The notes under the pieces are model-generated. The model was not told where the DNA came from. It ran no database searches and saw only the letters and a program-made list of their open reading frames with translations. Below are positions 8,642 to 18,140 of a stretch of 64,000 nucleotides of DNA, piece after piece (the stretch's first letter is position 1; the number at the start of each line of letters is the position of its first letter). The DNA lies in the NCBI GenBank assembly GCA_000739535.1, contig DF820463.1, positions 318,195 through 382,194 on the forward strand, given 5' to 3'. The position numbers and the translations under genes were made by a program. This DNA is from Candidatus Vecturithrix granuli (GTDB taxonomy: Bacteria; Moduliflexota; Moduliflexia; Moduliflexales; Moduliflexaceae).

Positions 8642-9877
8642 CTATATATCCGTTGAAGGGGGCCTGGGAAGTGTGAACTTGAAGGTGCTGCCTTTCCCTG
8701 CTTCACTCTCTACCCAGAGCTGCCCTCCGTTTTTTTCAATCAGTTCCTTACACAGCACCAACCCCAGTCCTGTGCCCTTTTCACCGGCCGTCCCGACCCG
8801 GGTATGGTGCGTATCAATTCGAAGTAAGGTCGGCAGCACTTCCGCCGGAATACCAACGCCTGTATCTGAAACAGCTACCTCGACCAGTCGTTCTGCGACC
8901 ATTACAGATAACGAGACATGATCGCCAGAGGAGGTAAATTTCAACGCATTAGAGGTCAGATTCCGAATCACGGTATTGAGCATACTGTAATCGGCATAGA
9001 CGAAAGTTTGGGCCTGAATTGAGTTATGTAAACGGATTTGTTTCTGTTCCGCGTTTGGCATGAACAGCGCCACGTTATCTTCTACAATTTCAGCCAGATC
9101 AAGTGGTTCAGGATCATATTCGATTGCGCCTCGCTGAATGCGCGACCAGGTCAGGAGATTTTCCAACAGGGCATATAAACGTTCGGCCGCAGTTCGTATA
9201 TAGATTACTTTCTGTTGAATTTCTTCTAAGGTATATCGTTCCAGATTCTCCGATAAAATTTGGGCAAATCCTAACAAGGCGTTAAAAGGACTTCTGAGAT
9301 CGTGGGAAATGATCGAAAAAAATTTGTCCTTACTGGCATTTAACTCGGCCAATTCCAGCTTTTGCGCTTCTAATTCTGCGGTGCGATCTCGCACCTGTTG
9401 TTCAAGAGTTGCATTAAACCGTTCTAATTCGCGATTCAATTGTTGCAGAATGCGATTCTGCTCTTCTAATTGTTTATCTTGAAAATAGCTTCGCAGCGCT
9501 TCAGCCACTGTCAGCTTTAAATCGGCCTCTTCCCAGGGTTTCGCAATATATCGGTAGAGTTTCGCGTAATTCACGGCATTCCCGACCGCATCGGCATTAG
9601 CCTGACCGGTTAACAGGATTTTCAAGGTTCTGGGCAGCAGGTGGTGCAGGTGGATTAAAAGGGCATCACCTTTCATCCCTGGCATGATTTGATCGGCGAT
9701 GACGATTGGCAATTCGATCTGTTCTGTATTCAATTCTTCAAGCACTTCTAAAGCCTCTTCTCCGCTTTCAACGGTTTCAATCCTGTAGTCTCCTCCAAAA
9801 TGCCGTTTGAGTTGCTCTTTCAGGCTGACCAAAATCATTTTTTCATCATCAACGCATAAAATCACCGGCTTGCTCAT
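8642..9877 (-). CDS. Receiver-coiled coil-histidine kinase fusion
   Basis: Protein of 411 aa. The receiver spans about residues 4-125 (VDDEK acidic pocket, Asp62 in ADQIMPG, Lys113 in KPW). A long coiled coil follows (about 130-180), then the DHp site FFSIISHDLRSP (His192) and a HATPase (N-box LTSNALKF, DTGVGIP, GTGLGL). There are no membrane segments. Its ATG overlaps the stop of the upstream single receiver gene by 4 nt (ATGA), so the two are translationally coupled and probably work as a pair. The receiver is nearly identical in style to that of the cyclase at 18141-19469, which suggests recent duplication and a shared upstream kinase. Confidence 0.94.
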   Translation of the reverse strand: MSKPVILCVDDEKMILVSLKEQLKRHFGGDYRIETVESGEEALEVLEELNTEQIELPIVIADQIMPGMKGDALLIHLHHLLPRTLKILLTGQANADAVGNAVNYAKLYRYIAKPWEEADLKLTVAEALRSYFQDKQLEEQNRILQQLNRELERFNATLEQQVRDRTAELEAQKLELAELNASKDKFFSIISHDLRSPFNALLGFAQILSENLERYTLEEIQQKVIYIRTAAERLYALLENLLTWSRIQRGAIEYDPEPLDLAEIVEDNVALFMPNAEQKQIRLHNSIQAQTFVYADYSMLNTVIRNLTSNALKFTSSGDHVSLSVMVAERLVEVAVSDTGVGIPAEVLPTLLRIDTHHTRVGTAGEKGTGLGLVLCKELIEKNGGQLWVESEAGKGSTFKFTLPRPPSTDI

Positions 9878-10269
9878 ACGCCCTCCAATCCTGATAGCAA
9901 TGTTTCAATTAATTCTTGCTCAGTCCAGGGTTTGTGTAAACACCGATGCAGATTCGCTTCTTTTTTTGCTCGTTCGATAGCGTCTTCATGGGCTTGACCT
10001 GTGAGCATCACGGTGATAACCTGTGGAAACCGCTGGTGTACTTCGATCAAAAATTCATCGCCTCTCACATTGGGCATGAGCCAATCTGAGACAATCACCA
10101 GGATTTCTATGCCCGCTTCATCAAGTTCTTCGATCACTTCCCAGGCTTCATCGCGGCTTTCAGCAAATTCATACAGATACCGATCTCCAAAATGCTTTTT
10201 GATTTGAGCCTTGAGACTTTGCAAGATAATTTTTTCATCATCCACACATAAGATGGCTTTTTTCGACAT
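9874..10269 (-). CDS. Single-domain response regulator
   Basis: Protein of 131 aa, only a receiver domain: VDDEK acidic pocket, phospho-acceptor Asp62 (SDWLMPN), Thr in MLTGQ and Lys113 in HKPW. The start at 10269 is chosen because GGGAGAGG lies just upstream and the fold begins at once; the open frame extends 15 codons further without support. It overlaps the following receiver-kinase by 4 nt. With no output domain, it probably shuttles phosphate or docks on a partner, as CheY- or DivK-like proteins do. A near copy lies at 17618-18010. Confidence 0.92.
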   Translation of the reverse strand: MSKKAILCVDDEKIILQSLKAQIKKHFGDRYLYEFAESRDEAWEVIEELDEAGIEILVIVSDWLMPNVRGDEFLIEVHQRFPQVITVMLTGQAHEDAIERAKKEANLHRCLHKPWTEQELIETLLSGLEGV

Positions 10270-10291
10270 CGGCCTCTCCCATGTAAATCCC

Positions 10292-10345
10292 GTTTGTAGT
10301 AAACGCTTTAGCATTTCCTCATGCCGCTAAAGCGGCTACTACAAG
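10292..10345. repeat. Imperfect hairpin (GTAGTA...CGCTTTAGC family)
   Basis: GTTTGTAGTAAACGCTTTAGC pairs imperfectly with GCTAAAGCGGCTACTACAAG. The same words (GTTTGTAG, CGCTAAAGCG, CTACTACAAAC) recur at the borders of the palindrome at 24770-24952, so this is a dispersed repeat. It sits just upstream of the single receiver gene. Confidence 0.55.
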
Positions 10346-10436
10346 CCAGATTTTCATTCTTGCGTGTGCTACGTTTTCGTGTCATTCGATGTCCCCATTT
10401 GGATGTCAACCACAGATGTTCTGTGATTCACATATC

Positions 10437-11675
10437 TCAGACGGGTTTCAAGACGATTGAAAAATAAAACGTACTCCCCTGATTTGGTTCACTTTCGAGC
10501 CAGATCCTGCCCTGCATTTTATCAATGATTTCTTTGGAAATCGTTAACCCCAGGCCAGCGCCGGCAAAACGTTTGGTTAAGGCATCTTCTCCGAGTTCAA
10601 AGGGTTCAAAAATCTGTTGGTGTTTATCTTTCGCAATTCCTATGCCGGTATCGTGAATCGTAAAGAGCAAATTATGCGATTGAGTCTCACCGCAAGAAAT
10701 GTTCAGGTGAATCTGTCCTTCCAGGGTATATTTCAATGCATTGATCAGCAGATTCATCAGAACTTGTTTCAACCGTTGCATATCTCCGATGACCATATCT
10801 GGAACATTTTCAGCGATCTGATAGGTTAACCCGATCTGTTTCCATTGCGCCTGGATTTTAAGAGTCTTCATGACCTCTGTAATGATAGTATGCAAGGAAA
10901 ATGGTGATTCCTTCAATATCAGGCGGCCTTCCACGATTTCAGAGAGTTCCAGGATATTATTCAGGACATCAGTAAGGCTCCAGCCGGCGTGTTTAATTCG
11001 TTGCAAATAGTCGTGTTGCTGGCCTGTTATCGGCGTTCTCAAGAGTATTTCAGCCAAACTGATAATGCCATGTAAGGGTGTTCGTAATTCATGCCCCATG
11101 TTGGCTAAAAATTGAAAACGGGCTTTTTGAGCAATTTTTGCCTCTTCCAACGCCTGTTCTAAAGCTTGCCGCTGTTGGTCAATCAGGCAGAGATCGCGGT
11201 ATGAACGCAGCGCGGAAATCATGGACGTATCCAGACTTTGAACGGTGAGCATGGATTTCAATTTATAATCATTGATATCATACTGGGTAATAATTTCATG
11301 CTCCGGAGCCTGGCCTGGCTGCCCTGTCCGAAGGATAATGCGGAGAAATCTATTCTGAAGCTCCTCCCGAATGTACCGCACAACATCTAATCCGGCATGC
11401 TCGTTTTCCATGACCACATCAAGCAGCATAATTGCTGTGTCCTGATGTTCCTGAACCAGCCGAATCGCTTCGGCTGCGGAATACGCATCCACAAAAGAAA
11501 ACCCTCGATTTTCAAATCGAAAATCTTCAAGGACGCTGCGGGTGATGGCATGAACGTCAGGTTCATCGTCAACAATCATCAATTTCCAGGGTGGAAATGA
11601 CGATGTAGAGGATGACACATCTGGCTCCGGGGCATAGGTCAGCAAGCTCTGTTCATCATTTATTCTGTTCATCAT
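10437..11675 (-). CDS. Receiver-histidine kinase fusion
   Basis: Protein of 412 aa. An N-terminal tail of about 28 residues precedes a receiver (VDDEPD, Asp86 in MLLDVVME); the usual Lys-Pro is replaced by a YKLKS stretch. A coiled coil follows, then DHp site ANMGHELRTP (His195), and a HATPase with LINALKY, DTGIGI and GLGLTISKEI. The DHp type resembles hybrid kinases of the EvgS/BarA group rather than the other two fusions in the array. It is cytosolic. The start region holds a direct duplication of about 15 nt (ATGATGAACAGA twice), giving two possible Met codons at 11675 and 11672. It lies downstream of the giant sensor and could receive phosphate from it, but this is inference. Confidence 0.92.
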   Translation of the reverse strand: MMNRINDEQSLLTYAPEPDVSSSTSSFPPWKLMIVDDEPDVHAITRSVLEDFRFENRGFSFVDAYSAAEAIRLVQEHQDTAIMLLDVVMENEHAGLDVVRYIREELQNRFLRIILRTGQPGQAPEHEIITQYDINDYKLKSMLTVQSLDTSMISALRSYRDLCLIDQQRQALEQALEEAKIAQKARFQFLANMGHELRTPLHGIISLAEILLRTPITGQQHDYLQRIKHAGWSLTDVLNNILELSEIVEGRLILKESPFSLHTIITEVMKTLKIQAQWKQIGLTYQIAENVPDMVIGDMQRLKQVLMNLLINALKYTLEGQIHLNISCGETQSHNLLFTIHDTGIGIAKDKHQQIFEPFELGEDALTKRFAGAGLGLTISKEIIDKMQGRIWLESEPNQGSTFYFSIVLKPV

Positions 11676-11736
11676 TTATAGCGTAATGTTCTGACATTCC
11701 TAAATAAAAGTTATAAGTGACTAAAGTTTCAAGTGA

Positions 11737-11766
11737 CTAAAGTTGGAGAATCCTTCTCAACTTTAG
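11737..11766. repeat. Hairpin upstream of receiver-kinase gene
   Basis: CTAAAGTTGGAGAA pairs with TTCTCAACTTTAG. It is flanked by further scattered copies of GACTAAAG and TTTAGTCC in 11715-11800. It lies in the gap between the giant kinase stop and the next kinase start, and could end or attenuate the long transcript. Confidence 0.5.
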
Positions 11767-11800
11767 CCCTTTTAGTCCCCTTAGTTCCTTTAGTCCTTTA

Positions 11801-14800
11801 CTAATTTCTTTGATTTATCGGCAGAAAAATGCAAAATGTCGTATTTCCCGGTTGGCTATTAACCGTAATTTTCCCCTGGTGTTTATCAATAATTTTATGC
11901 ACAATATCCAGGCCCAGTCCGCTGCCTTCACCTGATGGTCTGGTCGTAAAGAACGGTTCAAAAATCCGTGCTTGAATCTCCTCCGGAATACCGCAGCCCG
12001 AATCGGTAATGGCAACAACAATATGTTGTTCTTGCTGTGAGACGGTAATGTGTAGCGTGCCTTGTTCTTGCATCGCTTGAACGGCGTTATGGATGAGATT
12101 GGTCCAGACCTGATTTAATTCATCGGGATAACACAAGATTTCCGGAACGGTTTGATAGTGCTTGATCACCTCGATTCCATGTTTGAGCTGGTTATGATAG
12201 AGCGTTAAGACGACATCTATCCCCTCTGTGATGTTGGCTCTGATCATCTCCCCTGAATAGTCGTAATGGGCGTAACTTTTTAAGGCAAAGACAATTTTAG
12301 AGACGCGTTCAATGGCGGTGAGAATATTGTCGCTGTTATATTTTTGCGTCGAGAGGTTATAGGCTGTTTGTAAAATCAAGGCGGCCTGTTGGGTTTGCAA
12401 GAGAGAGGCAAAGGAAGGGAGATTTTCATAAATCCCCATATCCACCAGCGTATCGGCGGTAGAGTCGGCATCGTGAATGTGCAGATCGTCTAAAGCGTTT
12501 CGTAATTGACGCCGGAGTATCCGTTCTTCTTTGGAAGTCAGATATTTTTTCTGGTGTAAAGCTGTGTTTATAAAGCTTAAAAATTGCTGCTGCTGCTCTG
12601 AAGAAAGGTGTTGAAATAAGAGCGGTAATTGTTCTAACGATTGACTCAAGGCATTCGTAATGTTGCCGATGGAGGCGCGGATAGCTCCAAGCGGGGTGTT
12701 GATTTCATGAGCGATGCCGGCAATCAGTTGCCCTAAGGCCGCCATTTTTTCCGATTGAATAAGCTGAGCCTGGGTGCGCTTCAAGTTGTCCAATATGGTT
12801 TTTAATTCAATATTGGCTTCGATCAATTCTTCTTCCGTATATTTCCGGGCGGTAATATCGCGGGCAATGCCCTCAATTCCCAGCATATTCCCATCTTTAT
12901 CCTTATACGCATGAGAATTCACACTGGCCCAGATGAACGTGCCATCTTTGCGTTTGAGTTGTACCTCAAAGCCTTCAATATATCCGCGCTTTTTAATTTG
13001 CGAGACGAATTCCTCCCGTTGCTGTGGATACACATACACATCTCTGAGTAAATTTAAACGGACAGCTTCTTCAGGGGTATAGCCCATGATATATTCAACC
13101 GAGGGCGAAATTAAGAGAATATTGCCCTTTTTATCAGCGCGATAAAAGACATCTTGCAGATTTTCAAACAACACCCGGTATTTTTCTTCCGATTCGCGCA
13201 GGGCTTCTTCAGCTTGCTTGCGTTCGGTGATGTCGGTGGACATATCCGCGATACCAATCAAGGTTCCCTGTCGGTCAAAAATCGGAAACGTCTTGATTAA
13301 CAACGTTCGGAAATGCAGCGCACATTCACAATCCGGAAAAGTATCTTCCTCAACAATGACCTCGCCGGGCCGAAGTTGGAGAGCAGCCAGATCATCTTCA
13401 CGCCATTTCTGCAGAGTCGCTTGATCGACTCTGTTTTTCCATATCTCTCCTTCTGTTTTACCAAGCACTCCATCTAAGGGTTTTCCGATACTCCTTAAAT
13501 ACGCTCTGTTAGCGGCAATGATCTTGAAATCCAGATCTTTGATCACAGCCGTATCTTCCGTGCTTTCGATAATCGCCGCCAGATACGCGGTTTCACGTTC
13601 GGCTTTTTTATGCTCGGTAATATCTCGATTAATTCCCAGAACGCCGATAATTTCACCAACGTCATTCCGTAAGGGGACGGTTGATTTTAACATCCAGACC
13701 GTTTTTCCACCCAGGTTTTCATACAGCATTTCCCTGGAAAGAAGCGGTTCTCCAGTCTGGTAAATCGCGGCTTCCAATTCGGTAGTGGCCTGCGCCTCGT
13801 GTTCCGACATGAGATCAAAAACGGTTTTGCCAAGTAATTCCTGTTCACTTTTCGCGTTTAGCAATTGCACAAACGCCTGATTTGTGGTTAAATACCGGCC
13901 GGCTTTATCTTTCACATAGACGACGTCGGGAATCGTATCAATCAGGGTTCGCAAGAGTTTACGTTCTTCGGCCAGAGCCTGTTCTGCTTGTTTCAATTCG
14001 GTAATATCATACACACTGGCATCAAGGCGTTCCAGGCGGCCGCGGTGATCGAGGGTCGGAATCGCGGATTCTCGCACCCAGCGGATCTGTCCGTCTTTTT
14101 TGATAATCCGATATTCCTGCGACACCATCTGGCCGCTCATAAGCGTCTTGAGTTGCTCGATTAAACGGCTTACATCCTCGGGATGGATCATCTTCAGATA
14201 CAAATCCGGGGCATGAAAAAATTCGTCTGGCGTATATCCATATAATTGTTCGCATTTCGGGCTGATATACGTCAACTTCATATTTCCATCCGTGGAATAG
14301 ATCACTTCCGGCACATTATTGATGATCGATTCTGTGAAAGCTTTCGCCTGTTCTAAGGCGTTCTGGGTCTGTTTTAACGAGGTAATATCGGTGATAACAA
14401 CCACACCGCTGGTGAGATGCTCGTCTTTATCGAAAATCGGCTGGGGCGAAACGATGACCGGAAAGCGGGTACCGTCTTTGCGAATACATTCCAGTTCATA
14501 AGGCGTGATACGTTTTCCTTTCGTCTTACAGCGGATTTTGTTCTGAAGCGTCAGGAAATTCTTTTCATCCACGTAATTCGTGATATGCGTACCAAGCATT
14601 TCTCCGCGGGTATATCCAAACATTTCGCACAATTTGGAATTGGCATACATAATAACCGAATGTTGGTCAAACGCGGCCAGCCCCTCATTCATGGTTTCGA
14701 TGATCAGGCGATTATATTCTTCGCTTTCTTTCAGGGCCTTTTCCGCATGCTTGCGTTCAATAATTTCATCTTCCATCCGCCGGGCGTGTTCTTGCAGGTC

Positions 14801-17560
14801 TTTTGTACGCTCCTGGACCTGGACTTCCAACATTCGCTTTTGATACCTGATTTTTTTGGTACGAACGATGTAGCCGAAAATAACCAGGGCGACGAGAAAG
14901 AGTCCTCTGAAGGCTTCAAACCATAGGGTGCGCCAGAATGGTGGTACAATCGTAATTTGAATGGCGGCTCCCTCGTGATTCCAGACTCCATCACTATTCG
15001 AGCCTTTGACGCGAAACGTATAAGTTCCTTCAGGCAAATCTGTGTATTGGGCGAACCTCCGCGAGCCTGAAAATGTCCATTCTTCATCAAACCCTTCCAT
15101 GATATAGGCATATTGATTTTTTTCAGGAATGCTAAAATCCAGCGCAGCAAATTCAAAGGAAAATACATCTTCTCGATGGGAAAGCGTGATCGCAAAGGTT
15201 TCGGTAATAGCGCGTTGCAGTGGGGATGGTTGCAATTCATACTCGACGGACCCATCATGCTTTTTCGTCGGTCGGTTATAGAATGTTCCTGGACTCACGG
15301 CCTGATTAAACAGCGCAAAGCTGGTAATCACAATGGGCGGGATATAGCTATTTTCACCGATGTGTTCAGGATAAAAGGCCGTCAATCCTTTGAATCCACC
15401 GAAAAAGAGTTCGCCCCGGGCATCCTTGTAATAGGCATTAGGACTAAAGTAATTATTTTGCAACCCATCGCTGGCGTAATAATTTTTACACATCGTGGTA
15501 CGGGGATCAAATCTGGACAGACCATTATTGGTACTAAGCCAGAGATAGCCCTGAAGATCTTCAACGATCCCATAAATAACGTCGCTCGGAAGCCCATGCG
15601 ATAGGCGATAGGTGTTAAACGTGTTTGCGCTGCGATCAAATTTGTTTAGCCCGCCGCTCGTGCCAATCCAGAGCATCCCGGCCTGATCCTCATAGATTGA
15701 CCAGATCGTATTGTTGCTGATGCTCCCAACCGTATCAGGGTCATTCTGGTAATGCGTGAACCGGGCTGTTTGGGGATCAAAGCGATTCAATCCTCGGCTG
15801 AAAGTGCCAATCCAGAGCAGCCCTGACTGGTCTTCGTAGAGGGTAGAAATTGCATAGTCGCTGATCGTGGAGTCAGGCCGGATCGGATCCGGAAGATAAT
15901 GAGCAAATTGTTCAGTGCTCGGATCAAGCTTATTTAATCCCCCGCCCAGGGTTCCAACCCATAGATTTCCCGCATGGTCTTCAAGTAATGAGGATACAGT
16001 ATCATTCCCAAGACTGTCAGAGTTGATCGGATCATGACGATAGTGCGTAAATTGGGAGGTTTTACGATCAAAGCGATTCAGTCCTCCGCCTTCCGTGCCA
16101 ATCCAGAGCATTCCAGCGTGATCTTCTATCAGTGTCCAAATCGCATCATGACTCAGGCTGTTCGGATCGTCAGGATGGTGTTGATAACGCGTCACATTAC
16201 CGGTTGCCCGGTCTATTTGATTCAGGCCTCCGCCAAAGGTGCCGACCCATAACATGCCTTCTCGATCTTCCAGGATCGAAAAGACCATATTATGGCTTAA
16301 ACTATTCGGTTTGTACGGATTGTGCACATAGGTGCGAAATGCGGTTTTTTGCGGAACAAATTTGTAGAGTCCGCCGCCATAGCTGCCGATCCAGAGCACC
16401 CCGGCGCGATCTTCATATACGGTCGAGATATAATTGCTGCCCAATCCGTTTTGATCCGCGGCGTGCGCCTGATAGCGTTGAAATTGTCTGGATTCCCGGG
16501 AGAAACGATTCAATCCTCCTCCTTCTGTCCCGATCCACAGCGCGCCGGCCTGATCTTCGACAAGGGCGATGATGCGGTTATGGCTTACGCTGTAAGGATT
16601 AGCGGGATCATGCCGGTAACACGAAAATAGTCCGGTATCCTGATGAAAGAGGGCTAATCCGGAGTCTGTCCCGATCCAAAGCGAACCGGAACGATCTTCA
16701 TGCAACGTCATAATCTGATTCCCGCATATACTCTGGGGATCCTGCGGGTGATGGCGATAATGCACAAACTCGTGCCTCTCCTGATCGAAACGATCAAGCC
16801 CATTTTCAGTGCCAATCCAGAGCCGTCCGCTGTGATCGGTACGAAGATCCCAGATCCTGTTGTGGCTGAGGCTCTGGGGATTTTCCAGGTTAGCGTAATA
16901 CCTGGTAAAACGTCCAGAAGTCCGATCAAATCGATTTAATCCGGCTTCTGTCCCAATCCAGAGATTTCCGGCTTGATCTTCAGCTATGGCAGTCACAACA
17001 TTGTGGCTCAGACTGTGAGGCACTTGTGGGTCATGTTGATAACGCACAAATCGTTCCGCAGCGCGATCAAATTTATTTAAACCTCCGCCTTCTGTCCCAA
17101 TCCAGAGGTTTCCGATCTGATCTTCATAGAGCGTCTGAATGTTATTATGCCCCAAACTCTGCGGATTCCCAGGATCGTGGCGATAAACCGTGAACGCATA
17201 TCCATCATAGCGCGTCAGGCCATCATCTGTGCCAAACCAGAGAAAGCCCCGGCGATCTTGCAGAATACAGGCAATCGAACTCCCCGGCATCCCTTGCTGC
17301 CCTGAAATCGCTTCAAACCTGAGTTTTTCTTCCGCAAGGGCTGCCAGAGAAAATACCGAGCGATCTTCTTTTTTTTGAGCTGCCTGTTCAGATTGCACTT
17401 GAAGATGCGGCGTTGTCGAGCTTTGCTCCGGCCGGGGCAACAGCACGAAGATGAATTTGAAAAGAAGCAGCAGGATGCCTGCACACAAGAGCTTTTGCTT
17501 CCATCCAATGACCCGGCAGCCCCGGCAGCAGATATTTTTCCAGTTACATAACTTGTTCAT
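11801..17560 (-). CDS. Giant propeller-sensor histidine kinase (Reg_prop x14, Y_Y_Y, PAS x5, HisKA, HATPase)
   Basis: Protein of about 1919 aa. A TM anchor near residue 30 leads to 14 repeats of about 45 residues with an L-W-[IV]-G-[TS] blade signature (about 90-745), enough for two seven-bladed propellers. A Y_Y_Y domain (about 800-890) and a second TM (about 895-920) follow. Inside the cell come a coiled coil, five PAS units (about 965-1590), the DHp site EKMAALGQLIAGIAHEINTP and a HATPase (LNQVWTNLIHNA, DSGCGIP, GEGSGLGL). The architecture resembles the polysaccharide-sensing hybrid kinases of Bacteroidetes but has no receiver or AraC output. The frame reaches 17605, but that ATG lies inside the terminator hairpin at 17585-17619, so 17560 is preferred. 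A helical stretch of about 100 residues separates the two DHp helices, as in the kinase at 32298-34607. Confidence 0.93.
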   Translation of the reverse strand: MNKLCNWKNICCRGCRVIGWKQKLLCAGILLLLFKFIFVLLPRPEQSSTTPHLQVQSEQAAQKKEDRSVFSLAALAEEKLRFEAISGQQGMPGSSIACILQDRRGFLWFGTDDGLTRYDGYAFTVYRHDPGNPQSLGHNNIQTLYEDQIGNLWIGTEGGGLNKFDRAAERFVRYQHDPQVPHSLSHNVVTAIAEDQAGNLWIGTEAGLNRFDRTSGRFTRYYANLENPQSLSHNRIWDLRTDHSGRLWIGTENGLDRFDQERHEFVHYRHHPQDPQSICGNQIMTLHEDRSGSLWIGTDSGLALFHQDTGLFSCYRHDPANPYSVSHNRIIALVEDQAGALWIGTEGGGLNRFSRESRQFQRYQAHAADQNGLGSNYISTVYEDRAGVLWIGSYGGGLYKFVPQKTAFRTYVHNPYKPNSLSHNMVFSILEDREGMLWVGTFGGGLNQIDRATGNVTRYQHHPDDPNSLSHDAIWTLIEDHAGMLWIGTEGGGLNRFDRKTSQFTHYRHDPINSDSLGNDTVSSLLEDHAGNLWVGTLGGGLNKLDPSTEQFAHYLPDPIRPDSTISDYAISTLYEDQSGLLWIGTFSRGLNRFDPQTARFTHYQNDPDTVGSISNNTIWSIYEDQAGMLWIGTSGGLNKFDRSANTFNTYRLSHGLPSDVIYGIVEDLQGYLWLSTNNGLSRFDPRTTMCKNYYASDGLQNNYFSPNAYYKDARGELFFGGFKGLTAFYPEHIGENSYIPPIVITSFALFNQAVSPGTFYNRPTKKHDGSVEYELQPSPLQRAITETFAITLSHREDVFSFEFAALDFSIPEKNQYAYIMEGFDEEWTFSGSRRFAQYTDLPEGTYTFRVKGSNSDGVWNHEGAAIQITIVPPFWRTLWFEAFRGLFLVALVIFGYIVRTKKIRYQKRMLEVQVQERTKDLQEHARRMEDEIIERKHAEKALKESEEYNRLIIETMNEGLAAFDQHSVIMYANSKLCEMFGYTRGEMLGTHITNYVDEKNFLTLQNKIRCKTKGKRITPYELECIRKDGTRFPVIVSPQPIFDKDEHLTSGVVVITDITSLKQTQNALEQAKAFTESIINNVPEVIYSTDGNMKLTYISPKCEQLYGYTPDEFFHAPDLYLKMIHPEDVSRLIEQLKTLMSGQMVSQEYRIIKKDGQIRWVRESAIPTLDHRGRLERLDASVYDITELKQAEQALAEERKLLRTLIDTIPDVVYVKDKAGRYLTTNQAFVQLLNAKSEQELLGKTVFDLMSEHEAQATTELEAAIYQTGEPLLSREMLYENLGGKTVWMLKSTVPLRNDVGEIIGVLGINRDITEHKKAERETAYLAAIIESTEDTAVIKDLDFKIIAANRAYLRSIGKPLDGVLGKTEGEIWKNRVDQATLQKWREDDLAALQLRPGEVIVEEDTFPDCECALHFRTLLIKTFPIFDRQGTLIGIADMSTDITERKQAEEALRESEEKYRVLFENLQDVFYRADKKGNILLISPSVEYIMGYTPEEAVRLNLLRDVYVYPQQREEFVSQIKKRGYIEGFEVQLKRKDGTFIWASVNSHAYKDKDGNMLGIEGIARDITARKYTEEELIEANIELKTILDNLKRTQAQLIQSEKMAALGQLIAGIAHEINTPLGAIRASIGNITNALSQSLEQLPLLFQHLSSEQQQQFLSFINTALHQKKYLTSKEERILRRQLRNALDDLHIHDADSTADTLVDMGIYENLPSFASLLQTQQAALILQTAYNLSTQKYNSDNILTAIERVSKIVFALKSYAHYDYSGEMIRANITEGIDVVLTLYHNQLKHGIEVIKHYQTVPEILCYPDELNQVWTNLIHNAVQAMQEQGTLHITVSQQEQHIVVAITDSGCGIPEEIQARIFEPFFTTRPSGEGSGLGLDIVHKIIDKHQGKITVNSQPGNTTFCIFLPINQRN

Positions 17561-17584
17561 GGTCACAGATACTAGGAAATCGCA

Positions 17585-17619
17585 TGAAAAACCAGGTTTC
17601 TTCAAGAAACCCGGTTTTT
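17585..17619 (-). terminator. Hairpin terminator on receiver stop codon (CCGGGTTTC family)
   Basis: Read on the minus strand, AAAAACCGGGTTTCTTG pairs with AAGAAACCTGGTTTTT, with the T-run forming the 3' arm and tail. It begins on the stop codon of the single receiver gene and lies just before the giant kinase. The same hairpin type recurs at 21849-21936, 32267-32300, 51631-51663 and 53865-53897. Confidence 0.7.
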
Positions 17620-18010
17620 ACACGTTTAGTCCGGAAACCAGGGTATCAATCAACTCCTGTTCTTCCCAGGGTTTATATAAACAGCGGTGCAGGTTCGCCT
17701 GCTGCCTGGTTCGTTCAATCGCGTCATGATCGGCTTGACCGGTCAGCATCACTTTGACAATGTGAGGATATTTCTTGTGGACCTGAATCAGCAGTTCATC
17801 CCCTTTCATATTCGGCATTAACCAATCAGAGACTATCAGGAGAATCTCAATGCCATCATTTTGTAATTCTTCGATCACTTCCCAGGCTTCACTGCCGCTT
17901 TCGGCAAATTCATAAACAAAACGATCCCCAAAATATTTTTTGATTTGCGCTTTTAAACTTTGTAAAATAATTTTTTCGTCATCAACACACAAAATGGCTT
18001 TTTTGAGCAT
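17618..18010 (-). CDS. Single-domain response regulator
   Basis: Protein of 130 aa, a receiver domain alone: VDDEK pocket, Asp62 in SDWLMPN, MLTGQ and Lys113 in YKPW. Start at 18010 is chosen for the GGGAGAGG site just upstream; the longer frame to 18049 adds an unsupported N-terminus. It is a close paralogue of the receiver at 9874-10269 and sits between the cyclase gene and the giant kinase in the same direction. It is a good candidate carrier of phosphate between kinases of the array. Confidence 0.92.
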   Translation of the reverse strand: MLKKAILCVDDEKIILQSLKAQIKKYFGDRFVYEFAESGSEAWEVIEELQNDGIEILLIVSDWLMPNMKGDELLIQVHKKYPHIVKVMLTGQADHDAIERTRQQANLHRCLYKPWEEQELIDTLVSGLNV

Positions 18011-18140
18011 GCTTTCCTCTCCCGTGTCCATATAGAGCGAAATGAACATTTTGCTCCAGGAAATATTATCAATGATTTTTTATCCTTCCTCACTTTTCAA
18101 GAATTTGGAGGAATTGTCAATGGTTTTTTACCACGCCGAT

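Noticed and set aside
14417-14926. 169-codon plus-strand frame inside the giant kinase
   Set aside because: It is antisense to conserved PAS-coding sequence and mirrors its codon pattern; no start signal.
17561-17605. Upstream ATG for the giant kinase
   Set aside because: It lies inside the terminator hairpin of the previous gene; the added residues translate the repeat.
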